35,870 nt of DNA from NCBI GenBank assembly GCA_023131835.1, contig JAGLZA010000029.1:1-35870 (forward strand), written 5' to 3'. The notes beneath the pieces are model-generated. The model ran no database searches and was not told the origin of the DNA. It worked only from the letters and a program-made list of their open reading frames with translations. A program made the translations under genes and the position numbers. Source of the stretch: Caldifarciminota bacterium (lineage in GTDB: Bacteria; Hydrothermota; UBA3072). How positions within the stretch are numbered: position 1 is the stretch's first letter; each line of letters begins with the position of its first letter. Below are positions 14,724 to 23,276 of this stretch, piece by piece.

Positions 14724-17657
14724 CTATTCTTTCATTCTATTTAAGAAGTCCTGTAGGGGCAATCCATGAATTGCCCCTACTTTAACAACGGAATGAAATT
14801 CCTTTTCTTCTCCATTAAGTGTAGTTGTGGTACCGGAACGTGCATAATAAGGTGCAGGAATTACTGCATAATCATAATCTCCACTTTTAGGATTCCCTAT
14901 GAATATGGAAATTCCATCCTGTCCCTTCCATTCTGACAGGGCCAGTTTTGAAATCCCAAGACTATTCATCTTTCGAGGAATAACAAGGGTTTTGCCTTCA
15001 TAAGAGTCATTTTTATGGACTATTGATAGGGTTTGGGAATCGCCTTTTTCAACCAAACAGGATCCATTATTAACTGCTTTTCTAATCAATGCTTTTATGG
15101 GTGGATGTACATCCAGAGCGATATCAGCCCATATCCTTTCTGCTTTCAATATATCCTTAATGTCGGCATTCCCCTTACCTATTTTTTCTTCTATATATAT
15201 ACCAATATTTGGGTTTTCTGCATATTCTTTCAATTTCTCTGCTTCTTCTGTAAAGAGGTCACCTGAGAGTATAATGGATATATTTCTTTCCTCTTCGATA
15301 AGAGAAACGATTCTATCAAGTGAAACCGGGGTGCCCTTTCCATCCTTATAATGAAAATATCCGGGATTATAATCGTGCAGTAGTTTATATCTTCCTCGTT
15401 CACAGAGGATACCCATATTCCATTCACCATCCGGTGTTTCAACCCTTAATAGTTCTCCATTGTGTACTCTAAGATGAACGGGACAGCCAAGACCACACTC
15501 TCCGCAGGTTACTTGTATGGTTTTCATTGGATAAGGTCCTGATTTTTCCGTTGGTTTCTTATCCTCCAGTGCTCCGGTAGGGCATACATTCACACAACCT
15601 CCACAACTGATACAATCCAGTTTCGCTTCGAAGGGTGGTTCTATTAAGGTTGCGAATCCCCTGTTCACGAAGTCAATAGCATATTCCCCGAGTATTTCAT
15701 TACATTCGTTAACACATCTGCCGCATAGGATGCATTTACTCTGGTCGCGTATGATATATTTATGACGGTCATCCGCCCTATAACGGATGAGTTCTCCCTT
15801 AAATCGGTATTGGTCGGTTTTGTATATACTGGAAAACTCCCTCAGTTTACATTCAAACAATGCATCGCATCCACAGGAGATACATCTCTTTGCTTCCTCT
15901 ACTGCTTCTTCCTGTGAGAATGTTGACTCTATAAGATTAAAGTCTTTGCTTCTTTCTTCAGGGTTCCTGATATTTACCTTGATTCGCTCACTCTTTTCGT
16001 ATATCTCAAAATCCCATTCGTCAACTTCCTTTTCATGATTATATGGTTCAATACTCAGGAGTGTATCCAGAAGTTCTGGATCAGATTCAATCTCCTGAAT
16101 CCAGTTCCACGGTTCCTGAATCACTTTCCTGATTGTTTCTAATTTATTATTCAAATAGAGGTCTATGGCATGCGTTGCTCTGTCTGCCTGCGCACAACTT
16201 TCAACCACAGTGGCGGGTCCCAGAACAATATCACCACCTGCAAAGATATTTGGCTTGTTGGTATTCTGAAAATATTCACCAGCGTTAATCCATGTTTTTC
16301 CACAATCTATTCCATATTCTTTTATCTCTTCAATATCCCCGTATTGACCAATAGCCATTACCAAAGAATCGGTTTCCATCTCATATTCAGAACCCTGGAT
16401 GGGTACAGGGCGCCTTCGGCCGGATTCATCCGGTTCGCCAAGTTCCATTTTGATACACCTAATACCTTCTGCTCTTCCATTGCCCAATATCGCTGTTATA
16501 TTGGTAAGTGTGCGGAATTCTATTCCTTCTTCTTCTGTTTCCTTTAATTCTATTTCATCGGCAGGCATTTCATTCCTGCTTCTCCTATATAGAATAGTAA
16601 CATCAGAGCCTAATCGCTTTGCAGTTCTTGCTACATCCATTGCAGTATTACCCCCACCAATAACTGTTACCTTTTTACCCAGATTTACTTCTTTATTTGT
16701 TGCAATTGAATGGAGGAAAACTATCCCTGTATAGACCCCTTCAAGATTCTCTCCCTCTATACCCATAACCCTGTCCTTCCAGGCGCCTGTGGCTATGAAT
16801 ACTGCATCGTAATTTTTACTCAATTCCTCAAGGGATATATCTTTCCCAAGTTTGGTCGAATATTTAACATCAATTCCACCTATAGAGAGAGCAAGTTCTA
16901 TTTCTCTATCCAGGATTGCCTTTGGCAGGCGAAACTCAGGTATTCCATACCGGAGCATTCCTCCCAATTTATCCTGGGCTTCATAGATGGTTATTCTGTA
17001 CCCTTTTTTTCGTAATTGATAGGCTGCCGTTAGACCTGCTGGTCCTCCACCCACAATGGCGATCCTTTCACTTCTTTCTTCTGCAACCTCCGGGACATAA
17101 GGGTTGTCGGATTTCATATCGAATTCAGCGACTGCCTTTTTTAGCAATCTAATAGCTATGGATTCTTCAACCTTTTGTCTCCTGCATTCATCCTCACAGA
17201 AGGCAGGACAGACTGCTCCGAGTGAATAAGCAACTGGAGTGCTACCCTTTATTACCTGTAGTGCCTCTCTTGGTTTTCCATCTGCAATAAGAGCCACATA
17301 GGTGGGGACATCATAGTGAAGGGGGCAGGCTTTTTTACATGGCCCAATGCAGTCTCCGTAGTGTTCGGAAAGCAGGAGTTCAAGATTGATTTTTCTGGAT
17401 TCAATAACTTCTTCTGTGTCGGTCTTAATCTCCATTCCATCCTGAACATAAGTGGTGCAGGAAGTTTCTACTCTCTTCTTTCCATCTCTTTCAATCTCGA
17501 CCAGACACATTCGGCAGGAGCCATAGGGTTCGAGTATTTCTTCTTCGCAGAGAGCCGGAATGTATATATCGTTTTCTCTGCAAATTTCAAGTACGGTTTT
17601 CCCCTTTTCTGCTTGCATATTTTTACCATTTATCGTAATATTAACTTTTTCACTCAT
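14724..17657 (-). CDS. NuoG/NfnB-like fusion: Fe-S and FAD/NAD(P)H oxidoreductase subunit
   Basis: A 977-residue multi-cofactor subunit. Order: [2Fe-2S] ferredoxin (Cys37, 48, 51, 67); a His-Cys cluster region (His99, Cys103, 107, 111) merging into a GltD/NfnB N-terminal Fe-S pair (CPAFCEDEC); FAD fold (VGGGPAGLTAAYQL); NAD(P)H fold (VIGGGNTAMDVA with the YRRSRNEMP motif typical of NADPH-using GltD); CISCGC and two [4Fe-4S] motifs (CILCGRCVNEC, CISCGGCVNVC); then a molybdopterin-oxidoreductase-type Fe4S4 motif (CGECGLGC). About 235 residues follow, too few for a complete Mo-pterin domain. There is no H-cluster. It overlaps the NuoF-like gene by 8 bp and likely forms a soluble complex with it; transhydrogenation or electron bifurcation is inference. 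A palindrome encodes residues 960-969. Confidence 0.8.
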   Translation of the reverse strand: MSEKVNITINGKNMQAEKGKTVLEICRENDIYIPALCEEEILEPYGSCRMCLVEIERDGKKRVETSCTTYVQDGMEIKTDTEEVIESRKINLELLLSEHYGDCIGPCKKACPLHYDVPTYVALIADGKPREALQVIKGSTPVAYSLGAVCPAFCEDECRRQKVEESIAIRLLKKAVAEFDMKSDNPYVPEVAEERSERIAIVGGGPAGLTAAYQLRKKGYRITIYEAQDKLGGMLRYGIPEFRLPKAILDREIELALSIGGIDVKYSTKLGKDISLEELSKNYDAVFIATGAWKDRVMGIEGENLEGVYTGIVFLHSIATNKEVNLGKKVTVIGGGNTAMDVARTAKRLGSDVTILYRRSRNEMPADEIELKETEEEGIEFRTLTNITAILGNGRAEGIRCIKMELGEPDESGRRRPVPIQGSEYEMETDSLVMAIGQYGDIEEIKEYGIDCGKTWINAGEYFQNTNKPNIFAGGDIVLGPATVVESCAQADRATHAIDLYLNNKLETIRKVIQEPWNWIQEIESDPELLDTLLSIEPYNHEKEVDEWDFEIYEKSERIKVNIRNPEERSKDFNLIESTFSQEEAVEEAKRCISCGCDALFECKLREFSSIYKTDQYRFKGELIRYRADDRHKYIIRDQSKCILCGRCVNECNEILGEYAIDFVNRGFATLIEPPFEAKLDCISCGGCVNVCPTGALEDKKPTEKSGPYPMKTIQVTCGECGLGCPVHLRVHNGELLRVETPDGEWNMGILCERGRYKLLHDYNPGYFHYKDGKGTPVSLDRIVSLIEEERNISIILSGDLFTEEAEKLKEYAENPNIGIYIEEKIGKGNADIKDILKAERIWADIALDVHPPIKALIRKAVNNGSCLVEKGDSQTLSIVHKNDSYEGKTLVIPRKMNSLGISKLALSEWKGQDGISIFIGNPKSGDYDYAVIPAPYYARSGTTTTLNGEEKEFHSVVKVGAIHGLPLQDFLNRMKE
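14753..14780. repeat. Palindrome inside the 3' coding end of the NuoG/NfnB-like gene
   Basis: Arms GTAGGGGC/GCCCCTAC with core AATCCATGAATT (one mismatch). It is read in frame on the minus strand as VGAIHGLPLQ, eight residues before the stop. Confidence 0.9.
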
Positions 17658-19449
17658 TGTCTACTGCCTCCACTGCATCTACTGGACACACTTCCAGACA
17701 GGTGCCGCATTTAGTGCAATCTTCCTGAATGATTTTGTGTTTATTTCCCACTTCTCCTTCTATCGCATCTGTTGGACAATTCCGTACGCAGAATGTACAT
17801 CCCGTACATCTATCGGTTATCACATATTTAAACAGATTTTTACAGACCTTAGCAGGACATCTTTTTTCCTCAATATGGGCTTTGTATTCATCCTCGAAGT
17901 ATCTCAGTGTGGTTAGAACCGGATTGGGAGCAGTCTGTCCGAGTCCACATAGTGAATATTTCTTGACTTTTTCAGCCAGGATTTTCAGTTTCTTAAGGTC
18001 ATCCTCTTCAGCCCTTCCCTCAACTATTCTATCAAGTATCTCAAGCATTCTTTTTGAACCGACTCTGCACGGTGTACATTTACCGCATGATTCTTCCTGA
18101 ATAAAATTAAGGAAATATCTGGCTGTATCTACCATGCAGTCATTTTCGGATAACACAACCATCCCTCCGGAACCCATAATTGCTCCTGCTTCTGTTAAAG
18201 ATTCATAATCCACAGATGTGTCGAGATGCTCCTCAGTCAGGATTCCGCCGGATGGTCCGCCAAGTTGGACACCCTTGAATTCTTCATCATCTGCAATACC
18301 ACCTCCAATATCAAAGACTATCTCTCTTAATGTGATACCCATTGGGACTTCAACAAGACCAGTATTATTGATTTTACCAACCAGAGAGAATATCTTTGTT
18401 CCTTTGCTTTTTTCCGTACCAATTGAAGAAAACCATTCGGCAGATCTTAAAATGATTGCAGGAACATTAGCCCAGGTTTCCACATTGTTTATATTGGTTG
18501 GTTTACCCCACAAACCCTTTTCCGTTGGGTATGGTGGTCTGGGTCTTGGTCTACCAACCTTTCCTTCTACTGATTTAAGTAATGCAGTTTCTTCACCGCA
18601 TACGAATGCACCTGCACCCTGAATCACTTCAATCGGAAAATCGAAGCCTGTTCCAAGAATATCCTTACCCAATAAACCGTATTCCTCTGCCTGGCTCAAT
18701 GCAATCTTTAATCTTTTAACTGCAAGGGGGTATTCATTCCGGACATAGATAAAACCTTTATGTGCGCCAATTGCTTTTCCACCAATAATCATACCTTCGA
18801 TAACCGCATGAGGGTCAGCCTCTAAGATGCTTCTATCCATGAATGCACCGGGATCTCCCTCATCCCCATTACAAACGATATATTTTATTTCATCTGGAGA
18901 CTTACGACATAGTTCCCATTTTAGTCCAGTTGGAAATCCCGCACCTCCTCGACCTCTTAAACCGGAGTCTTTGATCTCTTTGATAATCTCCTCCGGTGTC
19001 ATTTCGGCAAGTGCTTTTTCTAACCCGCGATAACCATCAAAGCCTATATACTCTTCTATGTTTTCCGGGTCTAACCTACCACGATTTTTCAAAACAAGCA
19101 ACCTCTGATGCTTGAAAAACCCAATATCCATCATTGTTGGAATTGGTGGTTTTTCGGGTCCCGGTACGTACATTAAACTCTTAACCGGTCTACCCTTTAA
19201 TAGATGCTCTTCGACAAGGTGGGGAATATCTTCTTTGCTAACTCTCTGGTAGAATATATCACCAGGTTGAACAATTACAATCGGTCCTCGTTCACAAAAA
19301 CCCTGACAACCAGTGGTAACAACCTTGACTTCATCCTCCAACCCCTGTTTTACGATTTCCTTTTCCAGTTCTTCTTTGACATCTAATGCGCCACAAGCAA
19401 CACAACCTGTTCCTGCACAGATAAGTGTATGTAATCGATATTCTTTCAT
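17650..19449 (-). CDS. NuoF/HydB-like NADH-binding flavoprotein subunit
   Basis: A 599-residue subunit that would oxidise or reduce NAD(H) at FMN and pass electrons through Fe-S clusters. Domains: thioredoxin-like [2Fe-2S] (CAGTGCVACG, CQGFC; residues ~10-85), NuoF FMN/NADH core (GRGGAGFPTGLKWE, CNGDEGDPGAFMDR, GAFVCGEETALLKS), SLBB, the [4Fe-4S] motif SCGKCTPCRVG, and a C-terminal two-cluster ferredoxin (CTGCTFCVRNC, CTKCGTCLEVC). This full set matches HydB of trimeric bifurcating hydrogenases and NAD-linked formate dehydrogenases. ATG 19449 follows an AGGAG site. Confidence 0.9.
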   Translation of the reverse strand: MKEYRLHTLICAGTGCVACGALDVKEELEKEIVKQGLEDEVKVVTTGCQGFCERGPIVIVQPGDIFYQRVSKEDIPHLVEEHLLKGRPVKSLMYVPGPEKPPIPTMMDIGFFKHQRLLVLKNRGRLDPENIEEYIGFDGYRGLEKALAEMTPEEIIKEIKDSGLRGRGGAGFPTGLKWELCRKSPDEIKYIVCNGDEGDPGAFMDRSILEADPHAVIEGMIIGGKAIGAHKGFIYVRNEYPLAVKRLKIALSQAEEYGLLGKDILGTGFDFPIEVIQGAGAFVCGEETALLKSVEGKVGRPRPRPPYPTEKGLWGKPTNINNVETWANVPAIILRSAEWFSSIGTEKSKGTKIFSLVGKINNTGLVEVPMGITLREIVFDIGGGIADDEEFKGVQLGGPSGGILTEEHLDTSVDYESLTEAGAIMGSGGMVVLSENDCMVDTARYFLNFIQEESCGKCTPCRVGSKRMLEILDRIVEGRAEEDDLKKLKILAEKVKKYSLCGLGQTAPNPVLTTLRYFEDEYKAHIEEKRCPAKVCKNLFKYVITDRCTGCTFCVRNCPTDAIEGEVGNKHKIIQEDCTKCGTCLEVCPVDAVEAVDNE

Positions 19450-19491
19450 TTTAGTCTCCTATTCACAACCACTTCTTTATTTATCCTTATT

Positions 19492-19875
19492 TTAATGTGT
19501 CCTCTCACTTCCAATTGCAAGTGCGTATTCTTTTACGATGTTACCTTTAATAATATGTTCATTCAGGATTTCCTTGATTTTCTCGTTAGTCAAGTCCACA
19601 TACTTTACTGGCGGCTCGTCCTCTATTTCTACTGTTGCCATGGGTTCCCTGCTGCAAAGTCCGGCACATCCGGATGTTGTAACTATCACATCATCCAAAT
19701 TGTTCTGCCCTACCTCGTCCAGCAATGCAGTCAAAATTTTTCGTGCTCCGGCTGCAATGCCACATGTTCCCATATGAACAGTAATTCTTGCCCTTGCCTT
19801 ATTCTGTCTTAAGCTTGATGTTCTTCTTGCTTTTTCTCTGATTTTCTCTAAATCACCTATCTTAATCTTTTTCAA
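19492..19875 (-). CDS. Thioredoxin-like [2Fe-2S] ferredoxin
   Basis: A 127-residue protein of the NuoE C-terminal-like ferredoxin family (HydD-type in hydrogenase operons). Four cysteines are arranged as CGIAAG ... SGCAGLC, suitable for a [2Fe-2S] cluster. It starts at TTG 19875 after a strong GGAGG; the first ~25 residues are basic. It is a likely electron carrier or extra subunit of the NuoEF-like complex. It follows the HATPase gene by 2 bp. Confidence 0.8.
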   Translation of the reverse strand: MKKIKIGDLEKIREKARRTSSLRQNKARARITVHMGTCGIAAGARKILTALLDEVGQNNLDDVIVTTSGCAGLCSREPMATVEIEDEPPVKYVDLTNEKIKEILNEHIIKGNIVKEYALAIGSERTH

Positions 19876-19877
19876 TT

Positions 19878-20432
19878 TTATCCTCCTTCCTTTCTTATCT
19901 CTTTCAATCCTTTTTCAATCTCTTTTTTCAAAAAACTCAAAACTTCAGGATTGTTTATTGCAATATCCTGCAATTCTTTTTTTATCTCTATACTGTCAAA
20001 TATAAAGCAATTCTCATTTTTGCAATGTTTATATATTATGTCGATATCCAATCCCTTGGTAGCTATTAAATTAATAATTGTTTCTGCCATATTACCAAAT
20101 GGTTTTCGATCTATATGGTTGTGGACAAATTTAGCGATGATTGTAGTTCCTTTCCCTTTTTTTGATTTAATATCCATGTTCCCTTCAGCTTCTTTTGCAG
20201 CCTGTGCTAACATCGAAAGCCCCAGGCCAATTCTTCTTACAGTTTTTGTTGTATAAAATGGGTCGAGAGCTTTTTTTACGGTTTCTTTATCCATCCCTTT
20301 GCCATTATCTTTTATTTTGAGTGTGAGTATATTTTGATTAATATCTTCGGCAAGCATAATTTCAATTTTTGTTGCTCCGGCGTTAATTGAATTCTCTACA
20401 ATGTCTAAGATATGAAGAGAGAGGTCTTCCAC
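19878..20432 (-). CDS. HATPase-domain protein (histidine kinase-like ATP-binding)
   Basis: A 184-residue GHKL ATPase. The N box is LHILDIVENSINAGA, the G1 box DNGKGMD and the G2 region GLGLSMLAQAA, followed by GKGTTI. There is no dimerisation/phospho-acceptor domain and no membrane segment, so it is a stand-alone ATP-binding module. The C-terminal ~75 residues are not recognised. The start is GTG 20432 after AAGGA. Proteins of this type recur beside hydC/hydB genes in fermentative Firmicutes (from memory of such operons); their function is undefined. A serine/threonine or histidine kinase role is possible. Confidence 0.75.
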   Translation of the reverse strand: MEDLSLHILDIVENSINAGATKIEIMLAEDINQNILTLKIKDNGKGMDKETVKKALDPFYTTKTVRRIGLGLSMLAQAAKEAEGNMDIKSKKGKGTTIIAKFVHNHIDRKPFGNMAETIINLIATKGLDIDIIYKHCKNENCFIFDSIEIKKELQDIAINNPEVLSFLKKEIEKGLKEIRKEGG

Positions 20433-20434
20433 AA

Positions 20435-21181
20435 TTATTCCTTTATCCGAAAACTTCTGCCGGCTTTTTTTTTGAATGCCATCAGAATTTCATTGATTTT
20501 AGGTTCGTTAATTAAAAAAGATGTAGTGGCTTTACCAATGTCCTGTAAAAAGTGCGCATCGGATGAGGAAATCATTGGGAATTTTTCGATTCCAGGAAAT
20601 CTATTTATTGCCACAGATTGGCTAATATTTGGTGATAATTCCAGGGCATCGAATTCAAGGTCTTCAGGGATAAAACCCAATTGTCCAATAACACTATAAC
20701 TTTCGCGATCGATGTGAGCAGCAATTGCCAATCCCCCAAACCTTTGAATTTCGGAAACTATTTCTTTTAAGGTCAACGTGGTTGCGCCAATCAATAATTT
20801 TTTATTATACCCCTCTACTTCATCAAATTCATTGACGATTATCTGTTGACCGAAAAATTCTTCTTTGTTTTCCTCAGGGGGTAGTTTTTCGTAGATAATA
20901 TCCTGAAGTTTTAGTATATCTTGGGTTTTATCAAAAAGTGCAATGATATGAACTTCTTCAACACTTGTTATTTCCATCCCGGCTAATACTGTTATTTTTT
21001 TTTTCGCCCCCGCATTTTTTGCTGCCTGTACATTCTCGGCTGAATTATGGTCACAGATTCCAATAATATCGATATTTAACTCCAGAGCCTTCTCTACCAC
21101 TCGTTTGGGAGAATTTGTTAAATCTCCACACGGTGATAGGCAGGTATGTATATGTAAATCTGCATTGAAGTTTTTTAACAT
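20435..21181 (-). CDS. PHP-domain metal-dependent phosphoesterase
   Basis: A 248-residue protein with the four PHP metal motifs: DLHIHTCLSPCG (I), CDHNSAENV (II), AAHIDRES (III) and SSDAHFLQDIG (IV). PHP proteins hydrolyse phosphoesters, and the substrate here is unknown. Placement between DRTGG and HATPase genes suggests it removes a phosphate or resets a signal in the operon's regulatory set (inference). Gaps are 3 bp on both sides. Confidence 0.85.
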   Translation of the reverse strand: MLKNFNADLHIHTCLSPCGDLTNSPKRVVEKALELNIDIIGICDHNSAENVQAAKNAGAKKKITVLAGMEITSVEEVHIIALFDKTQDILKLQDIIYEKLPPEENKEEFFGQQIIVNEFDEVEGYNKKLLIGATTLTLKEIVSEIQRFGGLAIAAHIDRESYSVIGQLGFIPEDLEFDALELSPNISQSVAINRFPGIEKFPMISSSDAHFLQDIGKATTSFLINEPKINEILMAFKKKAGRSFRIKE

Positions 21182-21184
21182 TAA

Positions 21185-21538
21185 CTATCCGGAAATACCA
21201 AGTTCATATAACTTTCCGACTAATTCAAATGCTGTCAAAGAACTGGTCATAATTGGCAATTTTTCGGCCTCTGCCTTTTTTATTGTCTCTTCTTCTGGTT
21301 TTCGATTATTGATAATTACAATTCCTGCAACCTCTTTTAAAACTGCAACTGCAACAATATTGGGATGACCCTGTAGAGTAATCCAGATGTAGCCTTCTTT
21401 ACAATTTGCCATTACATCACTTAAGAGATCACTCACATACCCACCTTGTATCTCTTTGTCTAAAAATTGCTCTCTGCATTCTATTTTAAGGTTAAGTTGT
21501 TTTATAACCTCAGAAAGTTTAATTTTTTCTTCCGGCAT
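21185..21538 (-). CDS. DRTGG-domain protein
   Basis: A 117-residue single-domain protein resembling the DRTGG fold: a VSDLLSDVMANCKEG segment (about residues 34-48), WITLQGHPNIVAVAVLKEVAGIVIINNRKP, then SLTAFELVGKLYELGI. DRTGG domains accompany phosphotransacetylase and CBS regulators and are thought to bind ligands. It is a paralogue of the gene at 23260. It probably acts as a ligand-sensing regulator of this operon's complex (inference). Confidence 0.7.
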   Translation of the reverse strand: MPEEKIKLSEVIKQLNLKIECREQFLDKEIQGGYVSDLLSDVMANCKEGYIWITLQGHPNIVAVAVLKEVAGIVIINNRKPEEETIKKAEAEKLPIMTSSLTAFELVGKLYELGISG

Positions 21539-21556
21539 TATTACTCTCCCTTTTTT

Positions 21557-22816
21557 TTATTTTTTCATAAAGATGCAATCTTCTAATTTTGCTTTACCTT
21601 GGACTACATCTTCAGCAAATGTAATACAATCCGGTGCTCCGCATATCCCACAGTCTCTTTTCGGAAGTTTTTCGAAGATTTCACGCTTCAGATTCATTTT
21701 CTTTATTGCCAGGATTCTATCTTTATCTAAAGGCTTGAAAGGTTTTGGTTTTACTCCACTTTCGAAAGAGAAGAAATCTTCTTTATATAATCTCTTTACA
21801 CGATTACTGTCAACCCTCTTTTTGTTCCCATAGATTCTCGTGAGTTTGAGGATGTTACTTTTGGCAATAAATCTATTTTCCACTGTCAAAGGGCCACCGA
21901 TACAACCGTCAGGACAGATAAGGCATTCAAGATATTCAATATCATGTAACTTACCGGACTCAACCCCTTCAAGGATTTTAATTGTATCATACACACCGGA
22001 TACAGAAACAGATTGATGATATTTTAAGCCCCTGATTTCGCCTCCGGCGATTGCCCGTCCTATGCCAATTCCACTGATTGGGCTTTGTCCTTGAAGCATT
22101 AATGATTGTTCTTCTTTTTTAAGTATTATCATAACTTTGTTATAAACATCTTTGATTGAAATTGCTCCATCAAGGTGTGATTTTTCCAAAGTTTCAGGAT
22201 GGCTAATAGAGACCATTTTTGCTGCGCATGGTGTTATCTCTATAATACCTATTTCTTCCTTCGGTATATTTTGTTTTTCAGAGATTTCTTTTTTTAAGAT
22301 TTTTGCAGCGATTTCAAATGGAGGTTCAATTGGTAAAATAAGATTACAGAGACTCGGAAATAACCTCTGGATAAGACGAGCCACAACAGGACAGGTAGAA
22401 GAGATTATCGGCCTTGGAGATTTATTTTTGTCGAGATATTCTTCAATAACCATATTTTGCATTTCACAGATTAATGCTTCATCATAAACATAATCAAACC
22501 CGATTTCTTTTAAGGCTGAGAGAATTCCGTTGGGCATTATCTGTGGCCCGAACTGAGAGTGAATGACTGGAGACGGAATTGCAACTTTATATTTGAATTT
22601 GTTTATGTCAGCTGATGATGTTGTGATTGGTTCTATTGCATCATTAGGACAAACCCTTAGACATTCTCCGCAATCGATGCACCTCTCGTAGTTAATGCTT
22701 GCCTTTTGTGGTCGAACTCTCATTGCTTTTGTGGGGCAAGCTCTCATACATTTTCCACAACCGATGCATTTGTCTTTATTAACCCTGACTGAATGGAGAA
22801 GTTTAGTCTCGGACAT
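21557..22816 (-). CDS. Sensory-type [FeFe]-hydrogenase homologue (group D/HydS-like)
   Basis: A 419-residue protein. Two [4Fe-4S] ferredoxin motifs (Cys17/20/23/27 and 46/49/52/56) precede an H-cluster domain: L1 SSTCPVVARL (Cys142), L2 TPCAAK (Cys197) and L3 ECLICPDGCIGGP (Cys301, Cys305), so all four H-cluster cysteines are kept. The proton-relay cysteine of catalytic enzymes (TSCCP) is replaced by Thr141. A C-terminal Fe-S motif C389GICGAPDC and Cys414 follows. This layout matches putative H2-sensing hydrogenases rather than fast catalysts. Start ATG 22816 overlaps the HATPase gene by 14 bp; no clear ribosome site is seen, so translation may be coupled. Confidence 0.82.
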   Translation of the reverse strand: MSETKLLHSVRVNKDKCIGCGKCMRACPTKAMRVRPQKASINYERCIDCGECLRVCPNDAIEPITTSSADINKFKYKVAIPSPVIHSQFGPQIMPNGILSALKEIGFDYVYDEALICEMQNMVIEEYLDKNKSPRPIISSTCPVVARLIQRLFPSLCNLILPIEPPFEIAAKILKKEISEKQNIPKEEIGIIEITPCAAKMVSISHPETLEKSHLDGAISIKDVYNKVMIILKKEEQSLMLQGQSPISGIGIGRAIAGGEIRGLKYHQSVSVSGVYDTIKILEGVESGKLHDIEYLECLICPDGCIGGPLTVENRFIAKSNILKLTRIYGNKKRVDSNRVKRLYKEDFFSFESGVKPKPFKPLDKDRILAIKKMNLKREIFEKLPKRDCGICGAPDCITFAEDVVQGKAKLEDCIFMKK

Positions 22817-23276
22817 TTTTGTCGTTCAGATTCATTGTGATTTCAAGTTTAGTTCCTTTATCAACAGTAGAAGATATATTGAAAATGTCTGCATTCTTTT
22901 TCATATTGGGTAAACCCAGCCCTGCACCAAAACCCATTTCTCTTATCTCGTCTGTTGCCGTTGAATATCCTGGTTGCATTGCCAGATCAATATCTTTTAT
23001 ACCCTGCCCCTCATCTTCAACCGTCAATAGAATTTTTTCAGGGTAGATAAGAATGCGCATTATACCATGTCTTGCATACGTTACGACATTTACTTCTGCT
23101 TCATATGCTGCAATTGCGAGACGGCGGATAATATCGGTATCTATTCCGATCTCTTTTAATATATTTTTCAATTTACTGGCTGATTCACCTGCATTAACAA
23201 AATCACCACCATTAATTTCAAATTCCTGTTTGAAAACAACTTCGGAATCCATAATCTTGTCAATCTGCCCTTTCAA
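22803..23276 (-). CDS. Anti-sigma-factor-type HATPase (RsbW-like)
   Basis: About 157 residues with the GHKL boxes AAYEAEVNVVTYA (N), VEDEGQGIKD (G1) and GFGAGLGLPNMKKNAD (G2), as in RsbW/SpoIIAB anti-sigma kinases. The TTG start at 23276 has AAAGGA upstream and overlaps the DRTGG gene by 17 bp; ATG 23252, eight codons later, is the alternative. With the DRTGG and sensory hydrogenase genes on either side it may act as a switch kinase. No sigma factor or anti-anti-sigma gene is in the window. Confidence 0.78.
   Translation of the reverse strand: MKGQIDKIMDSEVVFKQEFEINGGDFVNAGESASKLKNILKEIGIDTDIIRRLAIAAYEAEVNVVTYARHGIMRILIYPEKILLTVEDEGQGIKDIDLAMQPGYSTATDEIREMGFGAGLGLPNMKKNADIFNISSTVDKGTKLEITMNLNDKNVRD

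Noticed and set aside
14724-17657. Catalytic formate dehydrogenase or HydA hydrogenase
   Set aside because: The molybdopterin-type part is only ~235 residues after its Fe4S4 motif, too short for a complete active site, and there is no TSCCP/PCxxK/H-cluster motif set.
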